A DNA stretch of 64,000 bases from Luteococcus sp048595755. Its GTDB lineage: Bacteria > Actinomycetota > Actinomycetes > Propionibacteriales > Propionibacteriaceae. Position numbers and translations under genes: made by a program. The notes under the pieces were generated by a model that searched no databases, had not been told where the DNA came from, and saw only the letters and a program-made list of their open reading frames with translations. Of the stretch, positions 8,280-16,663 are shown one piece after another; positions within the stretch are counted from its first letter, which is position 1, and the number at the start of each line of letters is the position of its first letter. The stretch covers positions 3,182,001 to 3,246,000 of the forward strand of contig NZ_CP184360.1 in NCBI RefSeq assembly GCF_048595755.1, given 5' to 3'.

Positions 8280-8285
8280 CACAGA

Positions 8286-9011
8286 ATGGACGATTCAAGT
8301 GGAGTCGGAGTACTCGACAAGGCGGCGCTGGTGCTCGGCGCCCTGGAGACCGGACCGACCACGCTGGCCGGGCTGGTGAGCTCGACCGGTCTGGCACGTC
8401 CGACGGCACACCGTCTGGCCGTGGCGCTGGAGCACCACCGACTGGTGGGGCGCGACCTCCAGGGGCGCTTCGTGCTGGGCCCCCGCCTGACGGAGCTGGC
8501 GGCCGCCGCTGGCGAAGACCGCCTGCTGGCCACCGCTGGGCCCATTCTCGCGCGTCTTCGCGACATCACGGGCGAATCGGCGCAATTGTTCCGTCGTCAG
8601 GGCGACATCCGCATCTGCGCCGCGGTCGCCGAGCGCCCGTCGGGCCTGCGTGACACCATCCCGGTGGGCTCGCAGCTGACCATGACGGCCGGCTCGGCAG
8701 CACAGGTGCTGCTGGCCTGGGACGAACCCGACCGACTGCAGCGCGGCCTCAACCAGTCCGCCTTCTCGGCGGTGGCGCTGGCCACCGTGCGTCGACGCGG
8801 CTGGGCCCAGTCGGTGGCCGAACGCGAACCCGGAGTTGCCTCGGTGAGCGCCCCGGTGCGCTCCCCCAGCGGGAAGGTGCTGGCCGCCGTGAGTGTCTCG
8901 GGCCCGATCGAGCGCCTGAGCCGCCAGCCCGGACGACTGCATGCCCCGGCCGTGATGGCCGCCGCCGACCGGCTCTCCGAGGTGCTGCGTCGCAGCGGCG
9001 CGAGCGACTGA
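8286..9011 (+). CDS. IclR-family regulator of leucine genes (LtbR/NdgR-like)
   Basis: 241-residue transcription factor with an N-terminal winged helix (about residues 8-65, GLVSSTGLARPTAHRLAVALEHHRLV) and a C-terminal IclR effector domain (residues ~80-235). Divergent placement next to leuCD matches LtbR of Corynebacterium and NdgR of Streptomyces, regulators of leucine and related pathways, so control of leuCD is expected. The start is fixed by the leaderless -10 at 8274; a much longer in-frame extension upstream is antisense to leuC and rejected. The 3' end runs into a strong hairpin. Confidence 0.9.
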   Translation: MDDSSGVGVLDKAALVLGALETGPTTLAGLVSSTGLARPTAHRLAVALEHHRLVGRDLQGRFVLGPRLTELAAAAGEDRLLATAGPILARLRDITGESAQLFRRQGDIRICAAVAERPSGLRDTIPVGSQLTMTAGSAAQVLLAWDEPDRLQRGLNQSAFSAVALATVRRRGWAQSVAEREPGVASVSAPVRSPSGKVLAAVSVSGPIERLSRQPGRLHAPAVMAAADRLSEVLRRSGASD

Positions 9012-9042
9012 CACTGGAGGCGTGACGCCGTAGACGACAGAG

Positions 9043-9070
9043 GGGCCCGGATCCTGATGGATCCGGGCCC
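9043..9070. terminator. 12-bp perfect hairpin between IclR gene and tRNA-Glu
   Basis: GGGCCCGGATCC-TGAT-GGATCCGGGCCC followed by TTCTGAT on the plus strand. It can terminate the IclR transcript and, on the other strand, the tRNA transcript that ends at 9079. Confidence 0.85.
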
Positions 9071-9078
9071 TTCTGATC

Positions 9079-9154
9079 TGGTAGCCCCGACGGGATTCGA
9101 ACCCGCGCTACCGCCTTGAGAGGGCGGCGTGCTAGGCCGCTACACAACGGGGCC
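9079..9154 (-). tRNA. tRNA-Glu (CTC anticodon)
   Basis: 76-nt cloverleaf: acceptor GGCCCCG with CGGGGCT, anticodon stem CCGCC/GGCGG with loop CTCTCAA (anticodon complement at 9118-9120), T-arm GGGTTCGAATCCC. The CCA tail is encoded. Confidence 0.97.
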
Positions 9155-9194
9155 CCTAGCATGTGCTTCCGAACTCTCGCTCGGGAGCGGTGAA

Positions 9195-9223
9195 AGCTTA
9201 GTGGAAGCTGCCGCAAGCGGCAA
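9195..9223 (-). promoter_or_regulatory. Probable tRNA-Glu promoter (TTGCCG-17-TAAGCT)
   Basis: Minus-strand TTGCCG (9218-9223) and TAAGCT (9195-9200) with 17-bp spacing, about 40 bp upstream of the tRNA 5' end. Confidence 0.6.
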
Positions 9224-9236
9224 ATCCTGCTTTCCG

Positions 9237-9308
9237 CAGGGGTACCAGGACTCGAACCTGGACTAAAGGAACCAGAAACCTTCGGGCTGCCAATTACCCC
9301 ATACCCCT
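9237..9308 (-). tRNA. tRNA-Gln (CTG anticodon)
   Basis: 72-nt cloverleaf: acceptor AGGGGTA/TACCCCT, anticodon loop TTCTGGT (anticodon complement at 9273-9275), T-arm CAGGTTCGAGTCCTG. CCA is not encoded. The pair at 31-39 is T-T, a mismatch at the top of the anticodon stem. Confidence 0.95.
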
Positions 9309-9310
9309 AC

Positions 9311-9340
9311 GTTGCGCCTTGGCATTTTCAGCGGCGCAAC
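9311..9340 (-). other. Hairpin immediately 5' of tRNA-Gln
   Basis: GTTGCGCC and GGCGCAAC form a perfect 8-bp stem with a 14-nt loop, ending 2 nt before the tRNA 5' end. It probably lies in the tRNA precursor leader. Confidence 0.6.
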
Positions 9341-9348
9341 GAGGTAGA

Positions 9349-9378
9349 ACATTACCGGACGATCTGGCCGCATGCCAA
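9349..9378 (-). promoter_or_regulatory. Probable tRNA-Gln promoter (TTGGCA-18-TAATGT)
   Basis: Minus-strand TTGGCA (9373-9378) and TAATGT (9349-9354), 18-bp spacer, about 40 bp upstream of the mature tRNA end. Confidence 0.65.
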
Positions 9379-9410
9379 ATCGAGGCCCTCCCCAGTACAA
9401 CGGCCACTGC

Positions 9411-10388
9411 TCAGCCCCTCGCAGGGGCCGGCGTCGTGGTTGCCAGGTTCATCCGACGCGCGATCCACCAGGCCAGCAGCGCGAACAGGCCAAAGCCCAC
9501 CAGGTCACTGACGGCATTGGACCAACCGATGGCCTGCAGCGCCCGCGCTTGGGCGATGCCCCCGGAGAAGGCCGCCCAGCCGAAGGCGAACAGGTTGTTC
9601 GCCACATGGCAGGCGATGCCCGCCTCCAGGCCACCGGTCCAGATCACCAGGGCCCCCGCCAACAGGCCGAAGCCGAAGCGGTCGACGAACAGGGGGAGGT
9701 TCTGCACCCCGTGGAAGAGCGCGAAGATGAAGGCCGAGCCGACCACTGCCAGCCAGCGGGTTCGCTCCGGCGTCAGGCCCAGGCCGTCGCCGATCGAACC
9801 GGTGGCCTGCAGGAGGTAGCCGCGGAAGAAGAACTCCTCCCCGGCGGCCTGCAGGGGCGCGGTGAGCAGCACTGCCGCCAGGAAGAGCCAGATCCGGGGC
9901 TGCGGGTCGGCCTGCCAGCCCTGCCCGGCCCGCCCCACCAGGAGCACGGCGTTGAGGACCACGGCGGCCACCGGGATTCCCACCAACAAATAGCGCCACC
10001 GCATGCCCGGCTGCACGCTCACTCCCCACCGCGGCTGGCGGCCGTGCACCCAGCGCACCAGCCCCAGCGAGATGACGATCAACATGGCCAGCCCCAGGTG
10101 CGCGCCCACCAACCCCGATGGATGGAGGAAGGCCAGGGCTTCCTTCTGGTAGCTGCCGTGTCCCACCGGCCTGCCGTCGAGCAGCCAGCCCAGCCAGATG
10201 ACCAGCTGGGCGACCAACGGGACCACCAGGGCATAGAGCGTCAGGGCCATCAGGATGCCGAAGCCGGCGCGCACCGGATGCTGCCCGCGTCCGGTCAGCA
10301 CGCGCGAGTAGTCCACGCCCGAGGGCGGCTCCACGGTTGCCTGGATCAAGGGCCCTTGCGAGAGGGCACCGGGCTGCGGGGAGCTCAC
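9411..10388 (-). CDS. CPBP-family intramembrane metalloprotease (CAAX protease-like)
   Basis: 325-residue multi-pass membrane protein. The Abi/CPBP signature is complete: EExxxR as GEEFFFRG, FxxxH as FALFHG, and HxxxN in CHVANN, which together form the metal-binding active site of Rce1-type proteases. About eight hydrophobic segments are visible. The substrate is unknown; family members have been linked to prenylated-protein processing, bacteriocin immunity or signalling. Its start overlaps the stop of the upstream FAH-family gene by 4 nt (ATGA), so the two form an operon. Confidence 0.85.
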   Translation of the reverse strand: MSSPQPGALSQGPLIQATVEPPSGVDYSRVLTGRGQHPVRAGFGILMALTLYALVVPLVAQLVIWLGWLLDGRPVGHGSYQKEALAFLHPSGLVGAHLGLAMLIVISLGLVRWVHGRQPRWGVSVQPGMRWRYLLVGIPVAAVVLNAVLLVGRAGQGWQADPQPRIWLFLAAVLLTAPLQAAGEEFFFRGYLLQATGSIGDGLGLTPERTRWLAVVGSAFIFALFHGVQNLPLFVDRFGFGLLAGALVIWTGGLEAGIACHVANNLFAFGWAAFSGGIAQARALQAIGWSNAVSDLVGFGLFALLAWWIARRMNLATTTPAPARG

Positions 10389-11209
10389 TCCTCGTCCACC
10401 ACGGGATTGGACAGCTCGCCGATCTCCTGGATCGAGACCGTGACCCGCTGCCCGGGAGCGATCTCGCCGACGCCGGCGGGGGTTCCGGTCAGGATGACGT
10501 CGCCCGGCAGCAGCGTGGTAAAGCTGCTGATGTGGCTGACCAGCTCACTGATGCCGCGCACCATCAACCGCGTCGAATCGTCCTGGCGAACCTCCACGTC
10601 GTCGGGGGTGCGCTGGTCGGCCACCGTGGTGGTGATCTGCAGGTCGGAGGCGTCCTCCAGCGAGAGGTGGGTGACGATCCACGGCCCCAGCGGGCAGAAG
10701 GTGTCCGACCCCTTGGCCCGGGCCCACTGCCCGTCGGCCGCCTGCAGGTCACGTGCGGTCACGTCATTGGCGATCGTGTAGCCGAAGATCACCTCCGAGA
10801 CCCGCTCGACGGGCACCTGCTTGCAGATGCGACCGATCACCACGGCCAGTTCACCCTCGTGGTGCAGGTCCTGAGTGGCCCGCGGACGCACGATGGGTTC
10901 GTCGGGGCCGATGACCGAGGTGTTGGGCTTGAAGAAGACCAAGGGATTCTCCGGGATCTCGGAGCCCATCTCCTCGGCATGTGCCACGTAGTTGCGCCCC
11001 AGGCACACCACCTTGCTGCGCGGGATCACCGGCGCCAACAGGCGCACGTCGTCGAGCGAGTGGCGCTCGCCGGTGTAGTTGACCGGGCCGGCCAGCGGAT
11101 CACCGGTGATCGCGGCGATGGTCTCGGGGTGTTCACCCCCGTCGGAGGTCAGTTCAACCAGTCCGAACTGCGGTTCGGATCCTGCCAGGGCGTATCGAGC
11201 AATGCGCAT
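10385..11209 (-). CDS. Fumarylacetoacetate hydrolase family protein
   Basis: 274-residue FAH-fold enzyme. It carries LGRNYVAHAEE, the metal-ligand segment GELAVVIGR and the ANDVTARDLQ motif, typical of 2-hydroxyhepta-2,4-diene-1,7-dioate isomerase or acylpyruvate hydrolase members. The exact substrate cannot be assigned; oxaloacetate tautomerase or decarboxylase activity is also known in the family. ATG 11209 is chosen over 11233 because family proteins start at MRIARY. A similar gene lies near leuCD and the IclR gene in mycobacteria, so this placement is conserved. Confidence 0.85.
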   Translation of the reverse strand: MRIARYALAGSEPQFGLVELTSDGGEHPETIAAITGDPLAGPVNYTGERHSLDDVRLLAPVIPRSKVVCLGRNYVAHAEEMGSEIPENPLVFFKPNTSVIGPDEPIVRPRATQDLHHEGELAVVIGRICKQVPVERVSEVIFGYTIANDVTARDLQAADGQWARAKGSDTFCPLGPWIVTHLSLEDASDLQITTTVADQRTPDDVEVRQDDSTRLMVRGISELVSHISSFTTLLPGDVILTGTPAGVGEIAPGQRVTVSIQEIGELSNPVVDEE

Positions 11210-11266
11210 GCGATGAGGATAACGGGCCACCACCCACCGCCGGGGCGCCGTGGTTGCGGCGCCTGC

Positions 11267-11272
11267 GATACT
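11267..11272 (+). promoter_or_regulatory. Extended -10 TGcGATACT, leaderless promoter of deoA
   Basis: GATACT preceded by an extended-10 TG, ending 6 nt before ATG 11279, with no ribosome-binding site. Confidence 0.6.
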
Positions 11273-11278
11273 CGGGGC

Positions 11279-12574
11279 ATGGTCAACGATTTCACCGCAC
11301 AGGACTTCAGCGCCGTCGAACTGATCCGAGCCAAGCGCGACGGAGCCGCCCTCACCGACGAGGAGATCCGCTGGCTGGTCAACGCCTACACCGAGGCGGT
11401 GGTGGCCGACGAGCAGATGAGTGCGATGGCGATGGCCATCCTCTTCCGTGGACTCGACGACCGCGAGCTGGCCACCTGGACCCAGTCGATGATCGACACC
11501 GGTGTGCGGCTCGACTTCTCCTCACTCAGCCGCCCCACCTCCGACAAGCACTCCACCGGCGGTGTGGGAGACAAGATCACCCTTCCGCTGGCCCCGCTCG
11601 TGGCGGCCTGCGGCGTCGCGGTTCCCCAGCTCTCGGGCCGAGGCCTGGGCCACACCGGCGGCACCCTGGACAAGATGGAGTCCATCCCCGGTTGGCGCGC
11701 CACGCTCAGCAATGACGAGATGATGCGCCAGCTCGAGGAGGTCGGCGCCGTCATCTGCGCCGCCGGTGACGGCCTGGCACGCGCCGACAAGAAGCTCTAC
11801 GCGCTGCGTGACGTCACCGGCACCGTCGAGGCGATCCCGCTGATCGCGAGCTCCATCATGAGCAAGAAGATCGCCGAGGGCACCGGTGCCTTGGTGCTCG
11901 ACGTCAAGGTGGGCTCCGGCGCCTTCATGAAGAACCTCGACGACGCCCGCGAACTGGCCACCCGGATGGTGGCGCTGGGCAAGGCCGCCGACGTCAACAC
12001 CGTCGCGCTGCTCACCGACATGTCCACGCCGCTCGGCCTGACGGCCGGCAATGCGCTGGAGGTCACCGAGTCCGTCGAGGTGCTGGCCGGCGGCGGACCC
12101 GCCGACGTGGTGGAGCTGACCCTGGCGCTGGCCCGCGAGATGCTGCAGGCCGCCGGATCCGACGCCGACCCGGAGAAGGCCCTCCAGGACGGCTCCGCCA
12201 TGGACGTCTGGAACCAGATGGTGCGCGCCCAGGGTGGCGACCCGGACGCGACGCTGCCCGTCGCCAAGCACTCGGATGACGTGCTGGCGGAGTCCGACGG
12301 CGTGCTGACCACGCTGGATGCGATGGCCGTGGGGGTGGCCGCCTGGCGCCTGGGCGCCGGGCGTGCCCGCAAGGAGGACCCGGTGCAGGCCGGCGCCGGC
12401 GTGGTGATGCACGCCAAGCCGGGCGACCGTGTCACCAAGGGCCAGCCGCTGCTCACCCTGCACACGGACACCCCGGAGGCCTTCGACAGGGCCCGTCGCG
12501 CACTGAAGGGGGGCATCCAGATCCACGGCGAGGCCAGCGAGCTTCCCCCCTTGCTCATCGACCGGATCGATTGA
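11279..12574 (+). CDS. deoA: Thymidine (pyrimidine-nucleoside) phosphorylase
   Basis: 431-residue phosphorylase splitting thymidine and related nucleosides into base and deoxyribose-1-phosphate. Signatures are KHSTGGVGDKITLPLAP (phosphate-binding), SGRGLGHTGGTLDK (the family signature) and the Lys-rich substrate segment SSIMSKKIAEG. The C-terminal PYNP domain is present (VVMHAKPGDRVTKGQPL). The start is set by the leaderless -10 at 11267. It is divergent from the FAH gene and converges on ilvE with a shared hairpin at 12581-12619. deoA or pdp would both be acceptable names. Confidence 0.93.
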   Translation: MVNDFTAQDFSAVELIRAKRDGAALTDEEIRWLVNAYTEAVVADEQMSAMAMAILFRGLDDRELATWTQSMIDTGVRLDFSSLSRPTSDKHSTGGVGDKITLPLAPLVAACGVAVPQLSGRGLGHTGGTLDKMESIPGWRATLSNDEMMRQLEEVGAVICAAGDGLARADKKLYALRDVTGTVEAIPLIASSIMSKKIAEGTGALVLDVKVGSGAFMKNLDDARELATRMVALGKAADVNTVALLTDMSTPLGLTAGNALEVTESVEVLAGGGPADVVELTLALAREMLQAAGSDADPEKALQDGSAMDVWNQMVRAQGGDPDATLPVAKHSDDVLAESDGVLTTLDAMAVGVAAWRLGAGRARKEDPVQAGAGVVMHAKPGDRVTKGQPLLTLHTDTPEAFDRARRALKGGIQIHGEASELPPLLIDRID

Positions 12575-12580
12575 ACATCC

Positions 12581-12619
12581 GGCACGGCCGTGCTGTGGAG
12601 GCGCACTCACGGCCGTGCC
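12581..12619. terminator. 12-bp hairpin between convergent deoA and ilvE
   Basis: GGCACGGCCGTG and CACGGCCGTGCC form a perfect stem with a 15-nt loop, between stop codons at 12574 and 12630. Confidence 0.75.
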
Positions 12620-12629
12620 GCGGGAGCGC

Positions 12630-13712
12630 TCAGCAGACGCGCACGGTCCACCCGTAGGGGTCCTCGATGCGGCCGTACTGGATGTCCACCAGGTTCTGTC
12701 GAATCCGCAGCGACCACGGGGAGTCCACCTGGGGCAGGCTGTGCACCTGCTCACCAACCTTGAGGCTGCGGATGGGCGTGACCACGGCCGCGGTGCCGCA
12801 GGCGAAGGCCTCGGTGATGGTGCCGTCGGCGATGCCACCCAGCACCTCGTCCAGGGTGATACCGCGCTCCACGGGCTCCAGCCCCAGGTCAGGGGCCATC
12901 CGCAGGATGGAGTCCCGGGTGATGCCGGGCAGGATGTTGCCGTTCAGCTCGGGGGTCAGCAACTGCCCCTGGGCGGTGACGACGAAGAAGTTCATGCCAC
13001 CCAGCTCGTCGATGTGGCTGCGGTCTGCCGCATCCAGGAAGAGCACCTGGCTGCAGCCCTGCTCCTGCGCCTGCCTGGTGGCCAACAGGCTGGCGGCGTA
13101 GTTGCCGCCGCACTTGGCGGCGCCGGTGCCGCCGGCCCCGGCCCGCGCGGAGTCCAGACTGACCCAGATGTCGACGGAGGTGACGCCGCCGGTGAAGTAG
13201 CCACCCACGGGCGAGGCGATCACGTAGTACGCGGCGGTGTGTGCCGGGCGCACCCCCAGGAAGTCCTCATGGGCAATGGTGAAGGGGCGCAGGTAGAGGC
13301 TCTGTTCGGCGCCGCCGGGCACCCAGTTCCGGTCGATCTTGACCAGCTCGGTGATGCTGGTCAGGAAGTCCGCCACCGGCAGCTCCGGCAGCGCCAGCCG
13401 CTGGGAGGAGCGCGCCAGCCTCTCGCCATTGGCCTCGGGACGGAAGAGCCAAATCGAACCGTCGGCCCGTCGGTAGGCCTTGAGCCCCTCGAAGACCTCC
13501 TGGCCGTAGTGGAAGACCGCGCTGCCGGGCGTGAAGCTCAGCTCCGAATACCGATCGATCGCGGCATCGTGCCAGCCCTCTTCCTTGGTCCAGGTGGCCA
13601 CTGCCATGTGGTCGGTGAAGTGCTTACCGAAGCCGGGATCGGCAAAGATGGCCTCCAGCTCCTGCTGGCTGGTGTGCTGCTGATCGTCGCGAATGCTGAA
13701 CTCGAGAGGCAT
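12630..13712 (-). CDS. ilvE: Branched-chain amino acid aminotransferase
   Basis: PLP fold-type IV transaminase performing the last step of Leu, Ile and Val synthesis. The sequence shows the substrate-side motif VFHYGQEVFEGLKAYRRADG, the PLP-lysine region AKCGGNYAASLLATRQAQEQG, and DELGGMNFFVV. It has 360 residues from ATG 13712. The frame extends to 13751, but the -10 TAGCAT lies 7 nt upstream of 13712 and would fall inside any longer protein. It is divergent from leuB across 77 bp, so two pathway enzymes share one promoter region. Confidence 0.95.
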   Translation of the reverse strand: MPLEFSIRDDQQHTSQQELEAIFADPGFGKHFTDHMAVATWTKEEGWHDAAIDRYSELSFTPGSAVFHYGQEVFEGLKAYRRADGSIWLFRPEANGERLARSSQRLALPELPVADFLTSITELVKIDRNWVPGGAEQSLYLRPFTIAHEDFLGVRPAHTAAYYVIASPVGGYFTGGVTSVDIWVSLDSARAGAGGTGAAKCGGNYAASLLATRQAQEQGCSQVLFLDAADRSHIDELGGMNFFVVTAQGQLLTPELNGNILPGITRDSILRMAPDLGLEPVERGITLDEVLGGIADGTITEAFACGTAAVVTPIRSLKVGEQVHSLPQVDSPWSLRIRQNLVDIQYGRIEDPYGWTVRVC

Positions 13713-13719
13713 GCCCACC

Positions 13720-13725
13720 ATGCTA
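13720..13725 (-). promoter_or_regulatory. -10 hexamer TAGCAT, leaderless promoter of ilvE
   Basis: Seven nt separate the hexamer from ATG 13712. Confidence 0.6.
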
Positions 13726-13776
13726 CGCCTGTCCCCATGGTGAGACGACAATCTCGCACGATGGGACGGGAGGTCC

Positions 13777-13782
13777 TAGTAT
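13777..13782 (+). promoter_or_regulatory. -10 hexamer TAGTAT, leaderless promoter of leuB
   Basis: Seven nt separate the hexamer from ATG 13790. Confidence 0.65.
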
Positions 13783-13789
13783 CTGGCCC

Positions 13790-14866
13790 ATGACCAGCAG
13801 CGCGTCCACTCCGTCCACGACTCCCACCATTGCCGTCATCGGCGGCGACGGCATCGGCCCCGAGGTGACCGCCGAGGCACTCAAGGTGCTCAAGGCCACG
13901 GTGGGTGAGGGTGCCTTCGCCTTCGACGAGGTCTCGCTGGGGGCCGAGCACTGGTTGCGCACTGGCGAGGTGCTGGCCGATGAGACCATCGAGCGCCTCA
14001 AGCGGGCCGACGCCATCATCCTGGGCGCCATCGGCGCGGCCCCGGGCTCCACCGAGGTGCCCTCCGGTCTGCTGGAGCGCGGCATGCTGCTCAAGCTGCG
14101 CTTCGCCTTCGACCACGCCGTCAACCTGCGACCCAGCAAGTACTACCCGGGGACCGCCTCTCCCCTGTCCGAGGCCATCACCGGCCGGGGCCCCATCGAC
14201 TTCGTCGTGGTGCGCGAGGGCACCGAGGGCCTGTACTGCGGCAACGGCGGTGCGGTGCGCGTCGGGACCCCGCACGAGATCGCCACCGAGGTGAGCATCA
14301 ACACCGCCCACGGCGTGGAGCGCGTGGTGCGCCACGCCTTCGAACTGGCCATGACCCGCCGTAAGAAGCTCACCCTGGTCCACAAGCACAATGTGCTGGT
14401 CAACGCCGGTGGCCTGTGGCGGCGCATCGTCGAGGAGGTCGCCGCCGAGTACCCCGAGGTGGAGCGCGACTACCTGCACATCGACGCCACCACGATCATG
14501 ATGATCACCGACCCGCAGCGTTTCGACGTGATCGTCACCGACAACCTGTTCGGTGACATCATCACCGACGAGGCGGGTGCCGTCACCGGAGGGATCGGCC
14601 TGGCGGCCAGCGCCAACATCAACCCGACCGGTGACTTCCCGAGCATGTTCGAACCCGTCCACGGCTCGGCCCCCGACATCGCCGGCCAGGGCATCGCCGA
14701 TCCCACGGCCGCGATCAGCTCCATGGTGCTGCTGCTCGACCACCTGGGACGATCCGAGGACGCGCGTCGCATCGAGGCCGCCGTCGAGGCCGACATCGCC
14801 AACCGCGGTGATGCGAAGCGTTCCACCAGCGAGGTGGGCGACGCCATCGCGTCGGCCCTCGCCTGA
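13790..14866 (+). CDS. leuB: 3-isopropylmalate dehydrogenase
   Basis: 358-residue NAD-dependent oxidative decarboxylase of leucine synthesis. Family motifs are GGDGIGPEV at residues ~18-26, the substrate-binding segment with VNLRPSKYY, the catalytic region FVVVREGTEGLY, HKHNVL, and the metal/NAD segment VTDNLFGDIITDEAG followed by EPVHGSAPDIAGQG. It starts at a leaderless ATG and ends at a 17-bp hairpin shared with the convergent rib operon. It is not linked to leuCD directly but lies about 5.6 kb away. Confidence 0.96.
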   Translation: MTSSASTPSTTPTIAVIGGDGIGPEVTAEALKVLKATVGEGAFAFDEVSLGAEHWLRTGEVLADETIERLKRADAIILGAIGAAPGSTEVPSGLLERGMLLKLRFAFDHAVNLRPSKYYPGTASPLSEAITGRGPIDFVVVREGTEGLYCGNGGAVRVGTPHEIATEVSINTAHGVERVVRHAFELAMTRRKKLTLVHKHNVLVNAGGLWRRIVEEVAAEYPEVERDYLHIDATTIMMITDPQRFDVIVTDNLFGDIITDEAGAVTGGIGLAASANINPTGDFPSMFEPVHGSAPDIAGQGIADPTAAISSMVLLLDHLGRSEDARRIEAAVEADIANRGDAKRSTSEVGDAIASALA

Positions 14867-14891
14867 AAGCTGAGCAGCGTCGCTCAAACCG

Positions 14892-14928
14892 ACCGCCCCT
14901 GACCGCACCTCGTGCGGTCAGGGGCGGT
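14892..14928. terminator. 17-bp perfect hairpin between leuB and ribH
   Basis: ACCGCCCCTGACCGCAC-CTC-GTGCGGTCAGGGGCGGT lies between convergent stops at 14866 and 14952. It is the strongest stem in the window and probably works in both directions. Confidence 0.88.
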
Positions 14929-14951
14929 TCACCGTTCGGGGGTTGGACGCC

Positions 14952-15422
14952 TCAGCCAATCGCCTCACGCAGCGCGGCGACGGTGGCCACCGCCGCGGTG
15001 GCGGCCTCATGCCCCTTGTCCTCGCTGGAGCCCTCCAGACCGGCGCGGTCCAGGGCCTGCTGCTCGTCGTCGCAGGTCAGCACGCCGAAGCCGACGGGCT
15101 TGCCGGTACGCACGCTGACGTCGGTGAGCCCGATCGTGGCCGCCTCGCACACGTACTCGAAGTGCGGGGTGCCGCCGCGGATCACCACGCCCAGCGCCAC
15201 CAGCGCGTCGAAGTGGTCGACCAAGGCGGAACAGGCGCCGGCCAACTCGAAGGTGCCCGGCACCCGCACGAGGGTGACCTCGGTGACGCCGGCCTCGGTC
15301 AGACCCCGCTGGGCCCCGTCGACCAGGCCGTCCATCACGGTGGTGTGCCAGCTGGCCGCCACGATGGCGACCTTCAGGCCGGGGGTCTGGACGGTGATGG
15401 TGGGTGCTCCTGCTCCGCTCAT
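14952..15422 (-). CDS. ribH: 6,7-dimethyl-8-ribityllumazine synthase
   Basis: Penultimate riboflavin enzyme, joining 5-amino-6-ribitylaminouracil with dihydroxybutanone phosphate. It has 156 residues with VPGTFELAGACSALV, the GVVIRGGTPHFEYVCEA loop (phosphate and substrate) and the FGVLTCDDEQQALDR segment. It is the last gene of the rib operon; ATG 15422 overlaps the ribBA stop by 4 nt. The 3' end faces the strong hairpin at 14892. Confidence 0.97.
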   Translation of the reverse strand: MSGAGAPTITVQTPGLKVAIVAASWHTTVMDGLVDGAQRGLTEAGVTEVTLVRVPGTFELAGACSALVDHFDALVALGVVIRGGTPHFEYVCEAATIGLTDVSVRTGKPVGFGVLTCDDEQQALDRAGLEGSSEDKGHEAATAAVATVAALREAIG

Positions 15423-16663
15423 GCGGTGACTCCGTTCTTGAGGCCCTCGACAAGCTCGGGCGCCGATTCGTTCAGATTGGCCGGGAGGGCATGGCCCATC
15501 CGATCGCGCTTGGTGGTGAGGTAGGAAATGTTGTCGGCGCCGACGCCGGTGGCCCCCGAGCGCAGCCCGAGCACCTCCAGCCCCGCCGCCCGCAAGGCCT
15601 CCGCCTTGTCGGGATTGTTGGTGAGCAAGGTGATCCCGGGCACGTCCAATGCCGTCAGGATCGCGGCCGCGGCGCCGTACTCGCGGTCGTCGACGGGCAG
15701 GCCGAGCTCGGTCTGGGCATCGACGGTGTCGGCCCCGCCGTCCTGCAGGTGGTAGGCCCGCAGCTTGTTCAGCAGACCGACGCCGCGACCCTCATGACCG
15801 CGCAGGTAGACCAGCACACCCGGCTCGGCGCCCAGCAACTCCTGGGCCCGCCGCAGCTGCGGGCCGCAGTCGCAGCGCAGGGATCCCAACGCGTCGCCGG
15901 TCAGGCACTCGGAGTGCATCCGCACCAGGTTGCGATCGCCGATGCCGTGGGGGCTGACCATGGCGACGTGCTCGGCGCCGGTGACCAGGTCTCGGAAGCC
16001 GATCGTCTCGAAGCGGCCCGCCTGCGTGGGCAGCACGGTGCGCGCCACCTCCTCCACCCGGTCGTGCAGGGCACGCCAGGCGGCCAGGTCTGCGATGGTG
16101 ACCACCGGCAGCCCCTCCTTGGCGCCCAGGGCGAGCACGTCGTCGGTGCGCATCATGGTGCCGTCGTCGTGCACCAACTCGCCGATCACGCCGACGGGGC
16201 TCAGTCCGGCCAGCCGGCACAGGTCGACGGTGGCCTCGGTGTGGCCGCGGCGGGCCAGCACTCCCCCGTCGCGGGCGCGCAGTGGGACGACGTGCCCGGG
16301 GCGGTTGAAGTCGGTCGCGGTGGCATCCGGGCTGGCCAGCAGCCGGACGGTGGTGGCGCGGTCATGGGCGCTGATCCCCGTCGTGGTGCCCCGTGCGGCG
16401 TCGACGGTGATGGTGTACGCGGTGCGCAGGCTGTCCTGGTTCTGTTCGACCATCAGCGGCAGATCCAGCCGATCGGCCCAGTCATTGGGCATCGGGGCAC
16501 ACAGGTAGCCGGAGCTGTGCCGGATCGCCCAAGCGGTCCACTCGTCGGTCAGGGTCTGGCCGGCGGCGATGACGTCGCCCTCGTTCTCCCGGTCGACGTC
16601 GTCCAGCACCAGCACCGGACGCCCCTGACGCAGGGCCTCCAAGGCCTCCTCGATGGTGTTCAC
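15419..16663 (-). CDS. ribBA: Bifunctional DHBP synthase / GTP cyclohydrolase II
   Basis: 414-residue fusion supplying both riboflavin precursors. The N-terminal RibB half carries DRENEGD and HTEATVDLCRLAG. The acidic substrate residue is kept in GVIGELVHDDG, but the usual Cys before it is Gly. The C-terminal RibA half has the zinc site ECLTGDALGSLRCDCG, RGHEGRGVGL and the GTP-binding end. Start is GTG 16663 (GAGGAGGAG just upstream), overlapping ribE by 4 nt; the longer frame to 17272 is antisense-like noise over ribE. The C-terminal PELVEG is encoded by a dispersed repeat (15443-15460). Confidence 0.95.
   Translation of the reverse strand: MNTIEEALEALRQGRPVLVLDDVDRENEGDVIAAGQTLTDEWTAWAIRHSSGYLCAPMPNDWADRLDLPLMVEQNQDSLRTAYTITVDAARGTTTGISAHDRATTVRLLASPDATATDFNRPGHVVPLRARDGGVLARRGHTEATVDLCRLAGLSPVGVIGELVHDDGTMMRTDDVLALGAKEGLPVVTIADLAAWRALHDRVEEVARTVLPTQAGRFETIGFRDLVTGAEHVAMVSPHGIGDRNLVRMHSECLTGDALGSLRCDCGPQLRRAQELLGAEPGVLVYLRGHEGRGVGLLNKLRAYHLQDGGADTVDAQTELGLPVDDREYGAAAAILTALDVPGITLLTNNPDKAEALRAAGLEVLGLRSGATGVGADNISYLTTKRDRMGHALPANLNESAPELVEGLKNGVTA
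15443..15460. repeat. Dispersed element GCCCTCGACAAGCTCGGG inside ribBA 3' end
   Basis: Same core (CTCGACAAGCTCG) as copies at 17287, 22174, 22262 and 45210. Here it is translated as PELVEG near the RibBA C-terminus. Confidence 0.7.
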
